DNA of 64,000 bases from positions 1,550,001 to 1,614,000 of the forward strand of contig NZ_CP104877.1 of the NCBI RefSeq assembly GCF_025452095.1, in the 5' to 3' direction. Positions 41,810 to 50,907 of this stretch are shown here, piece by piece. The notes beneath the pieces are model-generated. The model was not told the DNA's origin and did no database searches. It was given only the letters and a program-made list of their open reading frames with translations. This DNA is from Paenarthrobacter sp. JL.01a. GTDB lineage: Bacteria; Actinomycetota; Actinomycetes; Actinomycetales; Micrococcaceae. The position numbers were made by a program, and so were the translations under genes. Each line of letters opens with the position of its first letter. Position 1 is the stretch's first letter.

Positions 41810-42970
41810 GTGCATGATGACGCTCCGGGCCCTGGACTAAGTGCACAAATTTCCCTGCGGACTGGTGGCGATCTGCTCCAGTTGGTGTCCCCGGACGGCG
41901 AGCGCATCAGCCATCCCGAGTTCGATGTATGGGTCAAAGATGTCGGCGACGAACAACTGTGCTCCCTGTATGAGGACATGACCGTCATCCGCCGTATCGA
42001 TGCAGAAGCAACGGCGCTCCAGCGTCAGGGCGAGCTGGCACTCTGGCCTCCACTTCTGGGCCAGGAAGCAGCCCAGATCGGTTCAAGCCGGTCCTTGCGC
42101 GACGACGACTTTGTCTTCCCGAGCTACCGCGAAAGTGGCGTTGCCTATGTTCGCGGCGCCCATCTTTCCGAGATCGCGCGCGTGTGGCGCGGAAATGCTT
42201 CGTATGGCTGGGACCCGCAGCGCATCAACCTGGCGACGCCGCAGATCATCATCGGATCCCAAAGCCTGCACGCTACCGGCTACGCCATGGGTGTGCAGTT
42301 GGACGGCGCCAACACAGCGGTCCTTGCCTACTTTGGCGACGGAGCCACCAGTGAGGGCGATGTGAACGAGGCTATGGTGTTCGCAGCCAGCTACCAGGCG
42401 CCGGTGGTGTTTTTCTGCCAGAACAATCATTGGGCCATCTCGGAGCCTGTCCGTATCCAGTCGCACGTGCAGTTGGCCGACCGGCCCACCGGATTCGGTA
42501 TCCCCAGCATGCGCGTGGACGGCAACGACGTCCTGGCCGTCATGGCAGCCACCCGTGTGGCTCTGGACCGTGCCCGGAAGGGCGGAGGACCAACCTTTAT
42601 CGAGGCCGTCACCTACCGCATGGGTCCGCACACCACTGCGGACGACCCCACCCGCTACCGTGACCCCATCGAGCTGGAGGACTGGGCGGCCAAGGACCCC
42701 ATTCTCAGGCTCCGGAAGCTCCTCGAGGCGAAGGGCCTGCTCACGGACGACGTGGAGGCACGCGTCAAAGCCAAGGCTGACGACGTTGCCGGGGAACTCC
42801 GCTCCAGCTGCATCGGCATGCCCGACCCGCAGCCCTTGGACGTCTTCAACCACGTCTACAGCACGCCGAATTCCTGGATCGAACGCCAAAAGGACCACTA
42901 CTCCCGCTACCTGAACAGTTTTAGCCAGCCAGTCGAGTTTAGCCAGCCAGTCGAGGAAGGTGCACGCTGA
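41810..42970 (+). CDS. bkdA: branched-chain 2-oxoacid dehydrogenase E1 alpha subunit
   Basis: About 386 aa from GTG 41810; a GTG at 41783 or 41885 is possible. ThDP-dependent decarboxylation of 2-oxoisovalerate, 2-oxoisocaproate and 2-oxo-3-methylvalerate. The ThDP motif is YFGDGATSEGD...CQNNHWAIS, and LPPLLGQEAAQIG-like substrate-side residues (WPPLLGQEAAQIGSS) and FPSYRESGVAY are typical of the actinobacterial E1 alpha family also annotated PdhA. E1 beta follows with a 1-nt overlap. The 3' end contains an 18-nt tandem duplication. Confidence 0.92.
   Translation: MHDDAPGPGLSAQISLRTGGDLLQLVSPDGERISHPEFDVWVKDVGDEQLCSLYEDMTVIRRIDAEATALQRQGELALWPPLLGQEAAQIGSSRSLRDDDFVFPSYRESGVAYVRGAHLSEIARVWRGNASYGWDPQRINLATPQIIIGSQSLHATGYAMGVQLDGANTAVLAYFGDGATSEGDVNEAMVFAASYQAPVVFFCQNNHWAISEPVRIQSHVQLADRPTGFGIPSMRVDGNDVLAVMAATRVALDRARKGGGPTFIEAVTYRMGPHTTADDPTRYRDPIELEDWAAKDPILRLRKLLEAKGLLTDDVEARVKAKADDVAGELRSSCIGMPDPQPLDVFNHVYSTPNSWIERQKDHYSRYLNSFSQPVEFSQPVEEGAR
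42920..42955 (+). repeat. 18-nt tandem duplication inside bkdA
   Basis: TTTAGCCAGCCAGTCGAG occurs twice back to back (42920-42937, 42938-42955), encoding FSQPVE-FSQPVE seven residues before... the C-terminal EGAR; in frame, so the protein gains six residues. Probably replication slippage. Confidence 0.95.
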
Positions 42971-43980
42971 TGTCCAAGCTCACGTTTGCCCGGGCCATCA
43001 ACGCCGGCCTCCGGAAATCGCTCGAGAATGATCCCAAAGTGGTCCTCATGGGGGAAGACATTGGCTCCCTTGGAGGTGTCTTCCGTGTGACGGACGGCTT
43101 GCAGAAGGATTTCGGAAAGCACCGCGTCATTGATTCCCCTCTTGCCGAGTCGGGCATCATCGGCACCGCAGTAGGTTTGGCGTACCGCGGATACCGGCCG
43201 GTGTGCGAGATCCAATTCGATGGGTTTATCTACCCGGCGTTCGACCAGATCGTCAGCCAGGTTGCCAAGATGCACTACCGCACCCAAGGCCGTGTCAAAA
43301 TGCCTATTACCATCCGCGTTCCCTTCGGCGGCGGGATCGGGTCCCCGGAGCACCACTCCGAATCGCCCGAAGCGTACTTCACCCACACCTCGGGGCTGCG
43401 GGTGGTTGCAGTGTCCAATCCCCAGGACGCCTACACGATGATCCAGCAGGCCATCGCTTCGGACGACCCCGTTCTTTATTTTGAGCCCAAACGGCGGTAC
43501 CACGACAAGGGCGATGTGGACGAGTCGATCGACCTCTCCAGAGCATTGCCGCTGGACAAGGCCGCAGTGGTGAACGCCGGCGACGACGTCACCCTGGTTG
43601 CGTACGGCCCGCTGGTCAAAACCGCCAAGGATGCTGCCATGGCCGCCGCTGACGAAGGCATTTCGGTGGAAGTGATTGACCTCAGGTCGCTGGCTCCCGT
43701 TGATTACCCTGTGGTGGAGGCCTCGGTCCGAAAGACAGGGCGGCTGGTCATCACCCATGAAGCCGGGCAATCCGGCGGCCTCGGAGCTGAAATCGCCGCG
43801 AGCATTACCGAACGCTGCTTCAACTACCTCGAGTCTGCGCCCGTCCGAATCACCGGCTTTGACGTTCCGTATCCTTACTCAAAGCTCGAAATGCACCACC
43901 TGCCGGATCTGGACAGGATTCTTGACGGTGTGGACCGCGCCCTCGGCCGCCCCAACTCCCTGAGTGGACTGGAAGGATGA
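42970..43980 (+). CDS. bkdB: branched-chain 2-oxoacid dehydrogenase E1 beta subunit
   Basis: 336 aa. The transketolase-like pyrimidine-binding domain has VVLMGEDIGSLGGVFRVTDG and ADSG-type PLAESGIIGTAVGLAYRG. The central FGGGIGSPEHHSESPEAYF loop and the C-terminal transketolase_C domain (ISVEVIDLRSLAPVDYP) follow. It forms the alpha2beta2 E1 with the upstream gene. The stop overlaps the E2 start by 4 nt (ATGA). Confidence 0.96.
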   Translation: MSKLTFARAINAGLRKSLENDPKVVLMGEDIGSLGGVFRVTDGLQKDFGKHRVIDSPLAESGIIGTAVGLAYRGYRPVCEIQFDGFIYPAFDQIVSQVAKMHYRTQGRVKMPITIRVPFGGGIGSPEHHSESPEAYFTHTSGLRVVAVSNPQDAYTMIQQAIASDDPVLYFEPKRRYHDKGDVDESIDLSRALPLDKAAVVNAGDDVTLVAYGPLVKTAKDAAMAAADEGISVEVIDLRSLAPVDYPVVEASVRKTGRLVITHEAGQSGGLGAEIAASITERCFNYLESAPVRITGFDVPYPYSKLEMHHLPDLDRILDGVDRALGRPNSLSGLEG

Positions 43981-45320
43981 CCGCCACCATGATCAAGGAA
44001 TTCAGGCTCCCTGACCTCGGTGAGGGACTGACCGAATCGGAAATCCTGAGTTGGAAGGTGGCAGTGGGGGACACTGTCACGTTGAACCAAGTCATTGCCG
44101 AGGTCGAAACCGCCAAAGCCGTGGTGGAGCTGCCTTCGCCGTTCGCTGGCACTGTGGCTGCCCTCCATGAGCAGCCCGGGACCGTGGTGGAGGTTGGGAA
44201 ACCGATTGTCTCCTTCGAGGTTGACGACGCCGGAATCTCCAACGGGAATGGCGCGCCTGTTGCCGGCGGCACCTCCGCAGACGGCGGTTCTGATGACGCC
44301 GACCAAGCGAGTCCGGCGAAACGCGAGCCGAACCTGGTTGGCTACGGCGCCGTCGTCGAACACTCAGGCCGCCCTGCAAGACGGGCCCGCAGCCAGCAGC
44401 AGCCTGCAGGCCCGGCTGCTGAACCGGTGATCCCGCAGCGGGCCGAGCCCGCCGCTGAGCGGCCGCGCTCAACGCCTCCAGTGCGCAAGCTGGCCCGCGA
44501 CCTCGGGATCGACCTTGAGCAAGTTTCCGGAACCGGACCCGGCGGCTTGATTACCCGCGAAGACGTTCAGGCCTTCACCGGAACAACCGAAGCACCTTCG
44601 GCGCCCGTTTCCCAGGAGGGGCGCGAAACCCGTACGCCTATTAAGGGTGTCCGCAAGTTCACCGCTGCGGCCATGGTCGCTAGTGCCTTCACCGCCCCGC
44701 ACGTGACGGAGTTCCTGACCGTCGACGTGACCGCAACCATGGAGTTGCTGGCGAGGTTGAAAGGCAACAAGGCGTTCGAGGGCTACAAGCTGACGCCGTT
44801 GACCATCGCCGCGAAGGCGGTCCTGGTAGCGCTGCGGAACAATCCGACACTGAACTCCCGTTGGGATGAGTCAAGCCAGGAAATAATTCAGTTCAACTAT
44901 GTGAACCTGGGCATTGCTGCGGCGACCCCGCGTGGCCTGACGGTGCCGAATATCAAGGACGCCGACCAGCTGACGCTTCGTGAGCTTTCCACCGCGCTGA
45001 CGGAACTGACGGAGACCGCTCGAGCCGGGAAGACCTCGCCCGCGGATCTCTCCGGCGGCACCATATCAATTACCAACATCGGAGTCTTCGGGATCGATGC
45101 CGGCACCCCCATACTGAACCCAGGAGAGGCGGCGATTCTGGCTTTGGGCGCCGTCAGGAAGGCACCGTGGGTTGTCGATGATCAACTGGCGGTTCGGCAG
45201 GTGATGTCGCTCAGCTTGTCGTTCGATCACCGGCTGGTGGACGGTGAACAAGGCTCGCGATTCCTCGCTGACCTCGGCGCCATCCTGGGAGACCCCGCCA
45301 TGGTCATGACCATGATCTAG
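43977..45320 (+). CDS. bkdC: dihydrolipoamide acyltransferase (E2) of the branched-chain complex
   Basis: 447 aa. One lipoyl domain with Lys47 in VETAKAVVELP, then a linker rich in Ala/Pro/Gln, the peripheral subunit-binding domain (PVRKLARDLGIDLEQVSGTG), and the CoA acyltransferase core ending in the catalytic SFDHRLVDGEQGS. No E3 gene lies nearby; the complex probably shares the housekeeping lipoamide dehydrogenase. The start codon is ATG 43977 or 43989. Confidence 0.95.
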   Translation: MTATMIKEFRLPDLGEGLTESEILSWKVAVGDTVTLNQVIAEVETAKAVVELPSPFAGTVAALHEQPGTVVEVGKPIVSFEVDDAGISNGNGAPVAGGTSADGGSDDADQASPAKREPNLVGYGAVVEHSGRPARRARSQQQPAGPAAEPVIPQRAEPAAERPRSTPPVRKLARDLGIDLEQVSGTGPGGLITREDVQAFTGTTEAPSAPVSQEGRETRTPIKGVRKFTAAAMVASAFTAPHVTEFLTVDVTATMELLARLKGNKAFEGYKLTPLTIAAKAVLVALRNNPTLNSRWDESSQEIIQFNYVNLGIAAATPRGLTVPNIKDADQLTLRELSTALTELTETARAGKTSPADLSGGTISITNIGVFGIDAGTPILNPGEAAILALGAVRKAPWVVDDQLAVRQVMSLSLSFDHRLVDGEQGSRFLADLGAILGDPAMVMTMI

Positions 45321-45332
45321 TTGCACAGGCTG

Positions 45333-45391
45333 CGTCGGCCCATCCCTTTACGAGTGCTTGCAGGAAACTGCTGTCAAGGGGTGGGCCGACG
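45333..45391. terminator. large structured hairpin between convergent genes
   Basis: 16-bp arms (45333-45348, 45376-45391, CGTCGGCCCATCCCTT with one wobble) enclosing an inner GCAG-GAAA-CTGC stem-loop. Between the E2 and epimerase stops. There is no U-tract, so terminator function is likely but unproven. Confidence 0.6.
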
Positions 45392-45411
45392 TGCGTCAAG
45401 GGCAGTGTCGG

Positions 45412-46284
45412 TCAATCCTCGGTCGGCGTGGTCCTGTTCGAGTGGACGCTTCGCCAGCTGTGCTCAGGCTCGTAACCGAGCACCCTGCGCGCCTTGTCGA
45501 TGGAGAGCATGGTCTCATGTTCGCCCAGCTCCTTGACGACCTCGACGCCGGGAAAGACTTCCGCTGCCAATTCGGCGCTGCTGCGGCTCATCACGGTATC
45601 GGCGGCCGCAATGATGAACGTTTCGAACCCAGGTTCCACGTGCTCGAGAGTGCGCACGACAGCGAGGGCGCCGTCACGGGCATCGATGTAGCCCCAGAGG
45701 TTCCACTTGCGCAGGGCGGCGTCGGCATCGAAGGAGGGAAAGGCCTCGTAGTCCTCCGGATCCATTACGTTGGAAAAGCGAAGCGCCGTGATGCTCAGTT
45801 CCGGGTCCCAGCGCGTGAGCTGGATGGCCATCTGCTCCTCGAGGTGTTTGACCAGGGAGTATGTGCTCTCCGGTCGTGCCGCGTACTCCTCGTCCACGGG
45901 GATGTAGGGAGGGTCGATGTCGAAAGGCAGGCCCAGGACGGTCTCACTGGATGCGTAGACGATTTTCTTGATTCCGGCCCGACGTGCAGCCTGGAACACG
46001 TTGTAGGTGGAGACCATGTTGTTTTCGAAGATCGCGGCGTCGGGAGCCAGCCCCGGTGCGGGGATGGCGGCCAAGTGCACGACGGCGTCCAGGCCATCGT
46101 GTCGGTCGTCCAAGCCGAGGATGACGTCCACAACCTGTCCGTAGTTTCGAAGGTCGACGTTGACGTAGCCCCGGTCGCGTGTGCCGACCCGGTCCAGATT
46201 AAGCACCTGATGGCCATCCTGCGTCAGCCGCCGGACCACGCTCCGGCCCAGTTTTCCGCTTCCGCCGGTGACGGCAATTTTCAT
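45412..46284 (-). CDS. NAD(P)-dependent epimerase/dehydratase (extended SDR)
   Basis: 290 aa. N-terminal Rossmann motif MKIAVTGGSGKLGRSVV, then LDAVVHLAAIP and the catalytic YSLVKHLEEQ (Tyr-x3-Lys) preceded by YASSETVLG (Ser). Resembles nucleotide-sugar epimerases or uronate dehydrogenases; the substrate is unknown. Convergent with bkdC and outside the branched-chain pathway by function. Confidence 0.88.
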   Translation of the reverse strand: MKIAVTGGSGKLGRSVVRRLTQDGHQVLNLDRVGTRDRGYVNVDLRNYGQVVDVILGLDDRHDGLDAVVHLAAIPAPGLAPDAAIFENNMVSTYNVFQAARRAGIKKIVYASSETVLGLPFDIDPPYIPVDEEYAARPESTYSLVKHLEEQMAIQLTRWDPELSITALRFSNVMDPEDYEAFPSFDADAALRKWNLWGYIDARDGALAVVRTLEHVEPGFETFIIAAADTVMSRSSAELAAEVFPGVEVVKELGEHETMLSIDKARRVLGYEPEHSWRSVHSNRTTPTED

Positions 46285-46483
46285 TGTGTGCTCCTTGTGG
46301 TCGTTTCAGGGGTCATGAAGGGACGCCTTGCTTCCAGCGTAGGTGTGACATGGGCCGCAGCCCACCCTTGTGGCTGGCCCTGGGAATCCTAGGTATGCCG
46401 GTACCAGCCATGCGTTGGAGGTCAAGGCAGGGTTGTCCTTCTCGGTTGTCCGAACAAGCGTCGGGGCCTGTTCCTGCTCTTGT

Positions 46484-48337
46484 TTATGTTCGTTGTGGTG
46501 TGTGGTGGTGGTTGCGGCGGGGTGTTTGGTGGGGGTCGATGTGGGGTGGGGGGATGAACCAGGGTGTGCCGGTGTGGATGGTGATGCGCCATTGTTCTTT
46601 GTGGATGAGGTGGTGGTGGTGGGAGCAGAGGAGGGTGCCGTTTTCTGTTCCTGTGGTGCCGCCGTGTGACCAGTAGGTGATGTGGTGGGTTTCGCACCAG
46701 GGTGCGGGCATGGTGCAGTCGGGGAAGGCGCAGCCTTGGTCGCGGGCGGTGATGGCTTTGCGGATGTGGGGTGGGAAGAGGCGGGTGGCGCGGCCGATGT
46801 CGAGGATTTGGGAGTCGGTGCCGAGCAGGACGGGGATGATGTCGGCGTCGCAGGCGATTTTGCGGATGGTGTTTGGGTGCAGGGGGCCGGTGAACGTCGC
46901 TGTCCCGGTGCTGATGCCGGGGTTGCTTGGTGAGCCGGTGTGGTTGTAGCGCTCGATGGTGTTGAGGAGGTCGCGGTGGTCGATGGTGACGGTGAGTTGG
47001 GGTCGGAGTCCGCCGTTGGTGGGTAGTTTTCCGGTGGTCATGGCCACGGCGCAGGCTCCGACGAGTCCGTCGAGGAGTTTCTGGGCCCGGGAGCGCCGGT
47101 CCAGTACCGGACCGTGGTTGGCTTCGGGGGCAGTGTCTGGGTCTGCTGTGCCGGTGCTGGTGCCGGGTTCTGTGGTGTCGGCCCCTGTGGTGGTGAGTCG
47201 GGGGTTGGTGGCGGTGTTCATGGCGGTGGTGAGGGTTTCGTATTGTTCGGCGGTGGCGAAGATTTCGAGGTGGTGGAGTCCGTAGCGGCGTCGGCGTCGC
47301 AGGAATGCGCCTTGGGTGTGGCGGAGGGCTTCTTCGGAGGGTTCGGGGCCGTCTTGGTCGATGCGATCGGTCCAGCGTCGGGTCATGGTGGTGACGAAGT
47401 CGGGGTCGGATTGGGTGGCTGTGCGGGTCAGGGCCTGTTCCATCCGGGTGATGGTGTCCTGGTCGGTGAGGTGTTGGATCTTCTCCAGGGCGGTGGCGAT
47501 GATCGTGGCGGACCGGGAGGGTATCTGGGCTAAGGCGAGGGCTTGGGCGAGGTGTTCGCGCCGGGCGGGGACCTGTTGGCCGGTCATTCCGGTCCCGGGC
47601 AGGGCATCTGCTGAGAGAGCGAGCCTGCGCCGGGCTTCGCCGATGCCGATCCGCAACCGTGCCCGAAGGAACTCCGCCGCGTTCCGGTACCCATCATCAA
47701 GAACACTGCCCGCACCAGCACCAGCACCCACGCCCGCGGCAAGGCCTGCACCGGCACCCAACCCTGATCCGACCACGGCACCTGGCCCGGGGACGGCTTC
47801 CGATTCTGACGCGGAATCCGGGGCGCGTTCGGCGGGTTCGGCGGGTTCGGTGGGTTCTGCCCAACCGGTCAGCCACGGGGTTCCGGTCTTTTCCGGCGCG
47901 GCCGCCACCGACGTTGCTCCCGGCGCACGTGTCCGTCGGGTCACGGCCAGTTGTTCCTGGTTACGGGTTCGTTCCACGGCCTGCGCCGCAACGATCTGCA
48001 CGTAATCCAGCGTCCGGGCCAGCTCCTCGACCCTGCTGGCGAAATCCGCAGCCTCCACAAACCCAAACAACAGCACATCCGCCGCAGCTGAAACACGCAG
48101 ACCGGCCAACGCCTCCAACGCATCGTCAAGGAAAACGCCCACCTCCAAGGCAGAGCCCTCATGGAGCAGCGCTGGCACCTCCGGGGCGACGCGGCCTAAA
48201 CCAGACGTGGGTTTGGCACCTTGACGAGGTCGAGGTGTGGCGCCTTCCACGTTCGAAAACGCCGAAGCTTTATCCGACTGGCGGGACGCGTCGGGCAGAC
48301 TGGGCTTTGGCGTGAGTACCTGCCCGCTTGTTTCCAT
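46484..48337 (-). CDS. HNH endonuclease with DUF222 domain
   Basis: 617 aa from ATG 48337. The DUF222 N-terminal region includes a low-complexity Gly/Ala/Val segment (residues ~190-215, GAGAGLAAGVGAGAGAG). The C-terminal HNH module reads RDQGCAFPDCTMPAPWCETHH ... GTENGTLLCSHHHHLIHKEQW, with Cys pairs for zinc and the catalytic His. Such genes are multi-copy in actinobacteria; function unknown. Base composition is odd: on the plus strand, 46.5-47.6 kb is G/T-rich, and the part beyond flips to C/A-rich. Confidence 0.9.
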   Translation of the reverse strand: METSGQVLTPKPSLPDASRQSDKASAFSNVEGATPRPRQGAKPTSGLGRVAPEVPALLHEGSALEVGVFLDDALEALAGLRVSAAADVLLFGFVEAADFASRVEELARTLDYVQIVAAQAVERTRNQEQLAVTRRTRAPGATSVAAAPEKTGTPWLTGWAEPTEPAEPAERAPDSASESEAVPGPGAVVGSGLGAGAGLAAGVGAGAGAGSVLDDGYRNAAEFLRARLRIGIGEARRRLALSADALPGTGMTGQQVPARREHLAQALALAQIPSRSATIIATALEKIQHLTDQDTITRMEQALTRTATQSDPDFVTTMTRRWTDRIDQDGPEPSEEALRHTQGAFLRRRRRYGLHHLEIFATAEQYETLTTAMNTATNPRLTTTGADTTEPGTSTGTADPDTAPEANHGPVLDRRSRAQKLLDGLVGACAVAMTTGKLPTNGGLRPQLTVTIDHRDLLNTIERYNHTGSPSNPGISTGTATFTGPLHPNTIRKIACDADIIPVLLGTDSQILDIGRATRLFPPHIRKAITARDQGCAFPDCTMPAPWCETHHITYWSHGGTTGTENGTLLCSHHHHLIHKEQWRITIHTGTPWFIPPPHIDPHQTPRRNHHHTPQRT

Positions 48338-48522
48338 ACACAAAGCCTGTCACCGCCCAGCAACGGTTGTTAGCACCGTCTTGAGCTATGTGGAAAAGTC
48401 CTCAAGCAGTGTCCGGCGCCAGCTTCAAGCGCCGTCGGCCAGCGCACGAAGCTCCCCCGTAGTCGCCACCCGACGCGCCCCTCCCCAAGCCAACGCTGAT
48501 CACCCGGGGCCCACCGCCTCAG

Positions 48523-49155
48523 TCATTCCGACGTCAGCGCCGCGTACGCCATCTGCTCAAGGATCGGCCGGGCCGACTTCGCTGCGATCTTCCTCCCGTG
48601 CTGACGTACGGAGTGCGGCGTGGAGTTGATCAGGCCAAAGGCGGCATGTGCCCGGACCCGGAGTCCGGAGGGATCCTCCCCGTCATGGATCCGCGCGAGG
48701 ACATCAACCCAGGTCTCCACATAACTGCGCTGCAGCGACCTCACTTCTGCTTGGTCGGTGGCGCTGAGGCTGCTGAAGTCCCTGTCCTGAACGCGGATGA
48801 CGTCGGGATTGCTCAGGGCGAAGTCCACGTGGAACCGGATCAGGCCCTTGAGCGCGGACAGGGGATCGCCGGATTCCGATACCACCCGCAATCCGCCATC
48901 CAGCAAGTCGCGGCTGACGCTGAGGAGCAGTTCACCGAGTACTGCCTGTTTACCCGGAAAGTGGCGGTAGACGGCGGGGCCGCTGACGCCGGCAGCCGCG
49001 CCAAGATCCTCGAGGGACACGCGGCTGAACCCGTTGTCGGCGAAGAGGCCTGCAGCGGCAGACAGCAAGGCCAATCGGCGCAGCTCTTTCGCCTGGCTTC
49101 GTTGGGTAGTGGTGGCACGGGGGCCTTCGATGTTTGCTTCCGGGCCTGCTGTCAC
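48523..49155 (-). CDS. TetR-family transcriptional regulator
   Basis: 210 aa from GTG 49155, preceded by an ideal AAGGAGG site; an ATG at 49215 in frame has none. N-terminal HTH is LLSAAAGLFADNGFSRVSLEDLGAAAGVSGPAVYRHFPGKQ. Divergent from the carboxylase operon, with two GTTA-N8-TAAC boxes between. Position equals that of Rv2506 in M. tuberculosis. Expected to repress the downstream catabolic operon until an acyl-CoA ligand binds. Confidence 0.95.
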   Translation of the reverse strand: MTAGPEANIEGPRATTTQRSQAKELRRLALLSAAAGLFADNGFSRVSLEDLGAAAGVSGPAVYRHFPGKQAVLGELLLSVSRDLLDGGLRVVSESGDPLSALKGLIRFHVDFALSNPDVIRVQDRDFSSLSATDQAEVRSLQRSYVETWVDVLARIHDGEDPSGLRVRAHAAFGLINSTPHSVRQHGRKIAAKSARPILEQMAYAALTSE

Positions 49156-49216
49156 GTTGTCCTCCTTGGTGCTGATGCCGGCAAGTGGGCCACGGCCTGT
49201 TGTGCTGGACATCACA

Positions 49217-49258
49217 GTTAATACAGACTAACCTAAATTTCAGTTACGTGGCACTAAC
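49217..49258. promoter_or_regulatory. tandem GTTA-N8-TAAC boxes (TetR operator)
   Basis: GTTAATACAGACTAAC at 49217-49232 and GTTACGTGGCACTAAC at 49243-49258, starts 26 bp apart, in the divergent gap between the TetR gene and the carboxylase gene. Both are imperfect dyads with the same outer tetranucleotides as the palindrome at 24044-24067. Confidence 0.7.
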
Positions 49259-49279
49259 CGAAATGGCTTGTAACGGGGA

Positions 49280-50905
49280 ATGGAACAGGGGTCGATGGAG
49301 ACAATTGCCAGCCTGAAGGGAGCCGCGACCGGCACCTTCGAGGCCAACGAACGGGCGCAACTGGCTCTGGTGGAGGAATTGAAGGGCCGTCTAGCTGCAG
49401 CCGCCCTAGGCGGACCGGCCAAGTCCCGCGAGCGGCACCTCGCGCGGGGCAAGCTTTTGCCCAGGGAGCGTATAGATTACCTTTTGGATGAGGGCAGTCC
49501 TTTCCTGGAAATTGCGCCGTTGGCCGCCAACGGCATGTACAACGATGATTCCCCGGGTGCCGGCGTGATCGCGGGCATCGGGCTGGTGCACGGACGCCAT
49601 GTCCTCGTCATCTCCAATGACGCCACGGTCAAGGGCGGCACCTACTATCCCATGACCGTGAAAAAGCATCTCCGGGCCCAGGAAATCGCGTTGGAGAACA
49701 AGCTGCCGTGCATCTACCTGGTGGATTCCGGGGGAGCGTTCCTGCCCAAGCAGGACGAGGTTTTCCCCGATAAGGAGCACTTCGGACGGATCTTCTACAA
49801 CCAGGCAAGGATGTCGGCGGCCAAGATTCCGCAGATCGCCTCCGTGATGGGTTCATGCACTGCCGGCGGGGCCTACGTCCCGGCCATGAGCGACGAAACG
49901 GTCATCGTCCGGAACCAGGGAACGATCTTCCTGGGCGGTCCGCCGTTGGTTAAGGCCGCCATCGGGGAAATCGTCACCGCCGAGGAACTGGGTGGCGGTG
50001 ACGTGCATTCGCGTATATCCGGAGTCACCGACCACCTGGCCGAGAATGATCAGCACGCGCTGGAGATCGTGCGGGACATCGTGGCGACGTTGCCGAAGCC
50101 GGCGCAGCCGGCCTGGGAAACGCTCGACGTCGTCCTGCCGCCCGTCGTCGAGCCTTCAGAGCTTTACGGTGTGGTTCCGGTGGACGTCAACGCCCAATAC
50201 GACGTCCGCGAGGTGATCGCGAGGATTGTCGACGGATCCGAATTCCATGAATTCAAAAAGAACTACGGCACCACCCTGGTGACCGGCTTCGCGCATTTGC
50301 ACGGCCACCCCGTGGGCATTGTTGCCAACAACGGGGTCCTTTTCAGCGAATCGTCGCTCAAGGGCGCCCATTTCATCGAGTTGTGCGACCAGCGTGGCAT
50401 CCCCTTGATTTTCCTCCAAAACCTTTCCGGCTTCATGGTGGGCAAGGACTATGAACAGGGCGGTATCGCGAAGAACGGCGCCAAGATGGTGACCGCTGTA
50501 GCCACGGCCAGGGTGCCCAAATTGACGGTGGTCATTGGTGGGTCGTTCGGTGCTGGCAACTACTCCATGTGCGGCCGGGCCTACTCGCCACGCTTCCTGT
50601 GGATGTGGCCCGCGGCCCGCATCTCCGTTATGGGCGGAAACCAGGCCTCGAGTGTCTTGGCCACCGTCAAGCGGGACCAATACGAGGCAGCTGGGGAGGA
50701 ATGGTCGGCTGAGGACGAGGAAGCCTTCAAGGCCCCCATCAAGCAACAGTACGAAGACCAGGGATTCCCGTACTACTCCACCGCCCGGCTGTGGGATGAC
50801 GGCATTATCGACCCCGCCGACACCCGAAGGGTCCTCGGAATGGCCCTTGATGTCGTCTCCCGCCAACAACTGCCCGAGACCTCCTTCGGCCTCTTCAGGA
50901 TGTAG
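49280..50905 (+). CDS. acyl-CoA carboxylase beta subunit (methylcrotonyl-CoA carboxylase-like carboxyltransferase)
   Basis: 541 aa from ATG 49280, or 536 aa from ATG 49295. Transfers CO2 from carboxybiotin to an acyl-CoA, most likely 3-methylcrotonyl-CoA. Strong family blocks: [74 protein letters not shown] and [17 protein letters not shown], with [16 protein letters not shown] in the C-terminal crotonase half. Corresponds to AccD1 of M. tuberculosis. Operon head. Confidence 0.94.
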   Translation: MEQGSMETIASLKGAATGTFEANERAQLALVEELKGRLAAAALGGPAKSRERHLARGKLLPRERIDYLLDEGSPFLEIAPLAANGMYNDDSPGAGVIAGIGLVHGRHVLVISNDATVKGGTYYPMTVKKHLRAQEIALENKLPCIYLVDSGGAFLPKQDEVFPDKEHFGRIFYNQARMSAAKIPQIASVMGSCTAGGAYVPAMSDETVIVRNQGTIFLGGPPLVKAAIGEIVTAEELGGGDVHSRISGVTDHLAENDQHALEIVRDIVATLPKPAQPAWETLDVVLPPVVEPSELYGVVPVDVNAQYDVREVIARIVDGSEFHEFKKNYGTTLVTGFAHLHGHPVGIVANNGVLFSESSLKGAHFIELCDQRGIPLIFLQNLSGFMVGKDYEQGGIAKNGAKMVTAVATARVPKLTVVIGGSFGAGNYSMCGRAYSPRFLWMWPAARISVMGGNQASSVLATVKRDQYEAAGEEWSAEDEEAFKAPIKQQYEDQGFPYYSTARLWDDGIIDPADTRRVLGMALDVVSRQQLPETSFGLFRM

Positions 50906-50907
50906 CC

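Noticed and set aside
46484..47640. G/T-rich low-diversity stretch that looks like a repeat array
   Set aside because: It is the coding complement of the HNH/DUF222 gene; no exact repeat unit or spacer pattern, so not a CRISPR or satellite.
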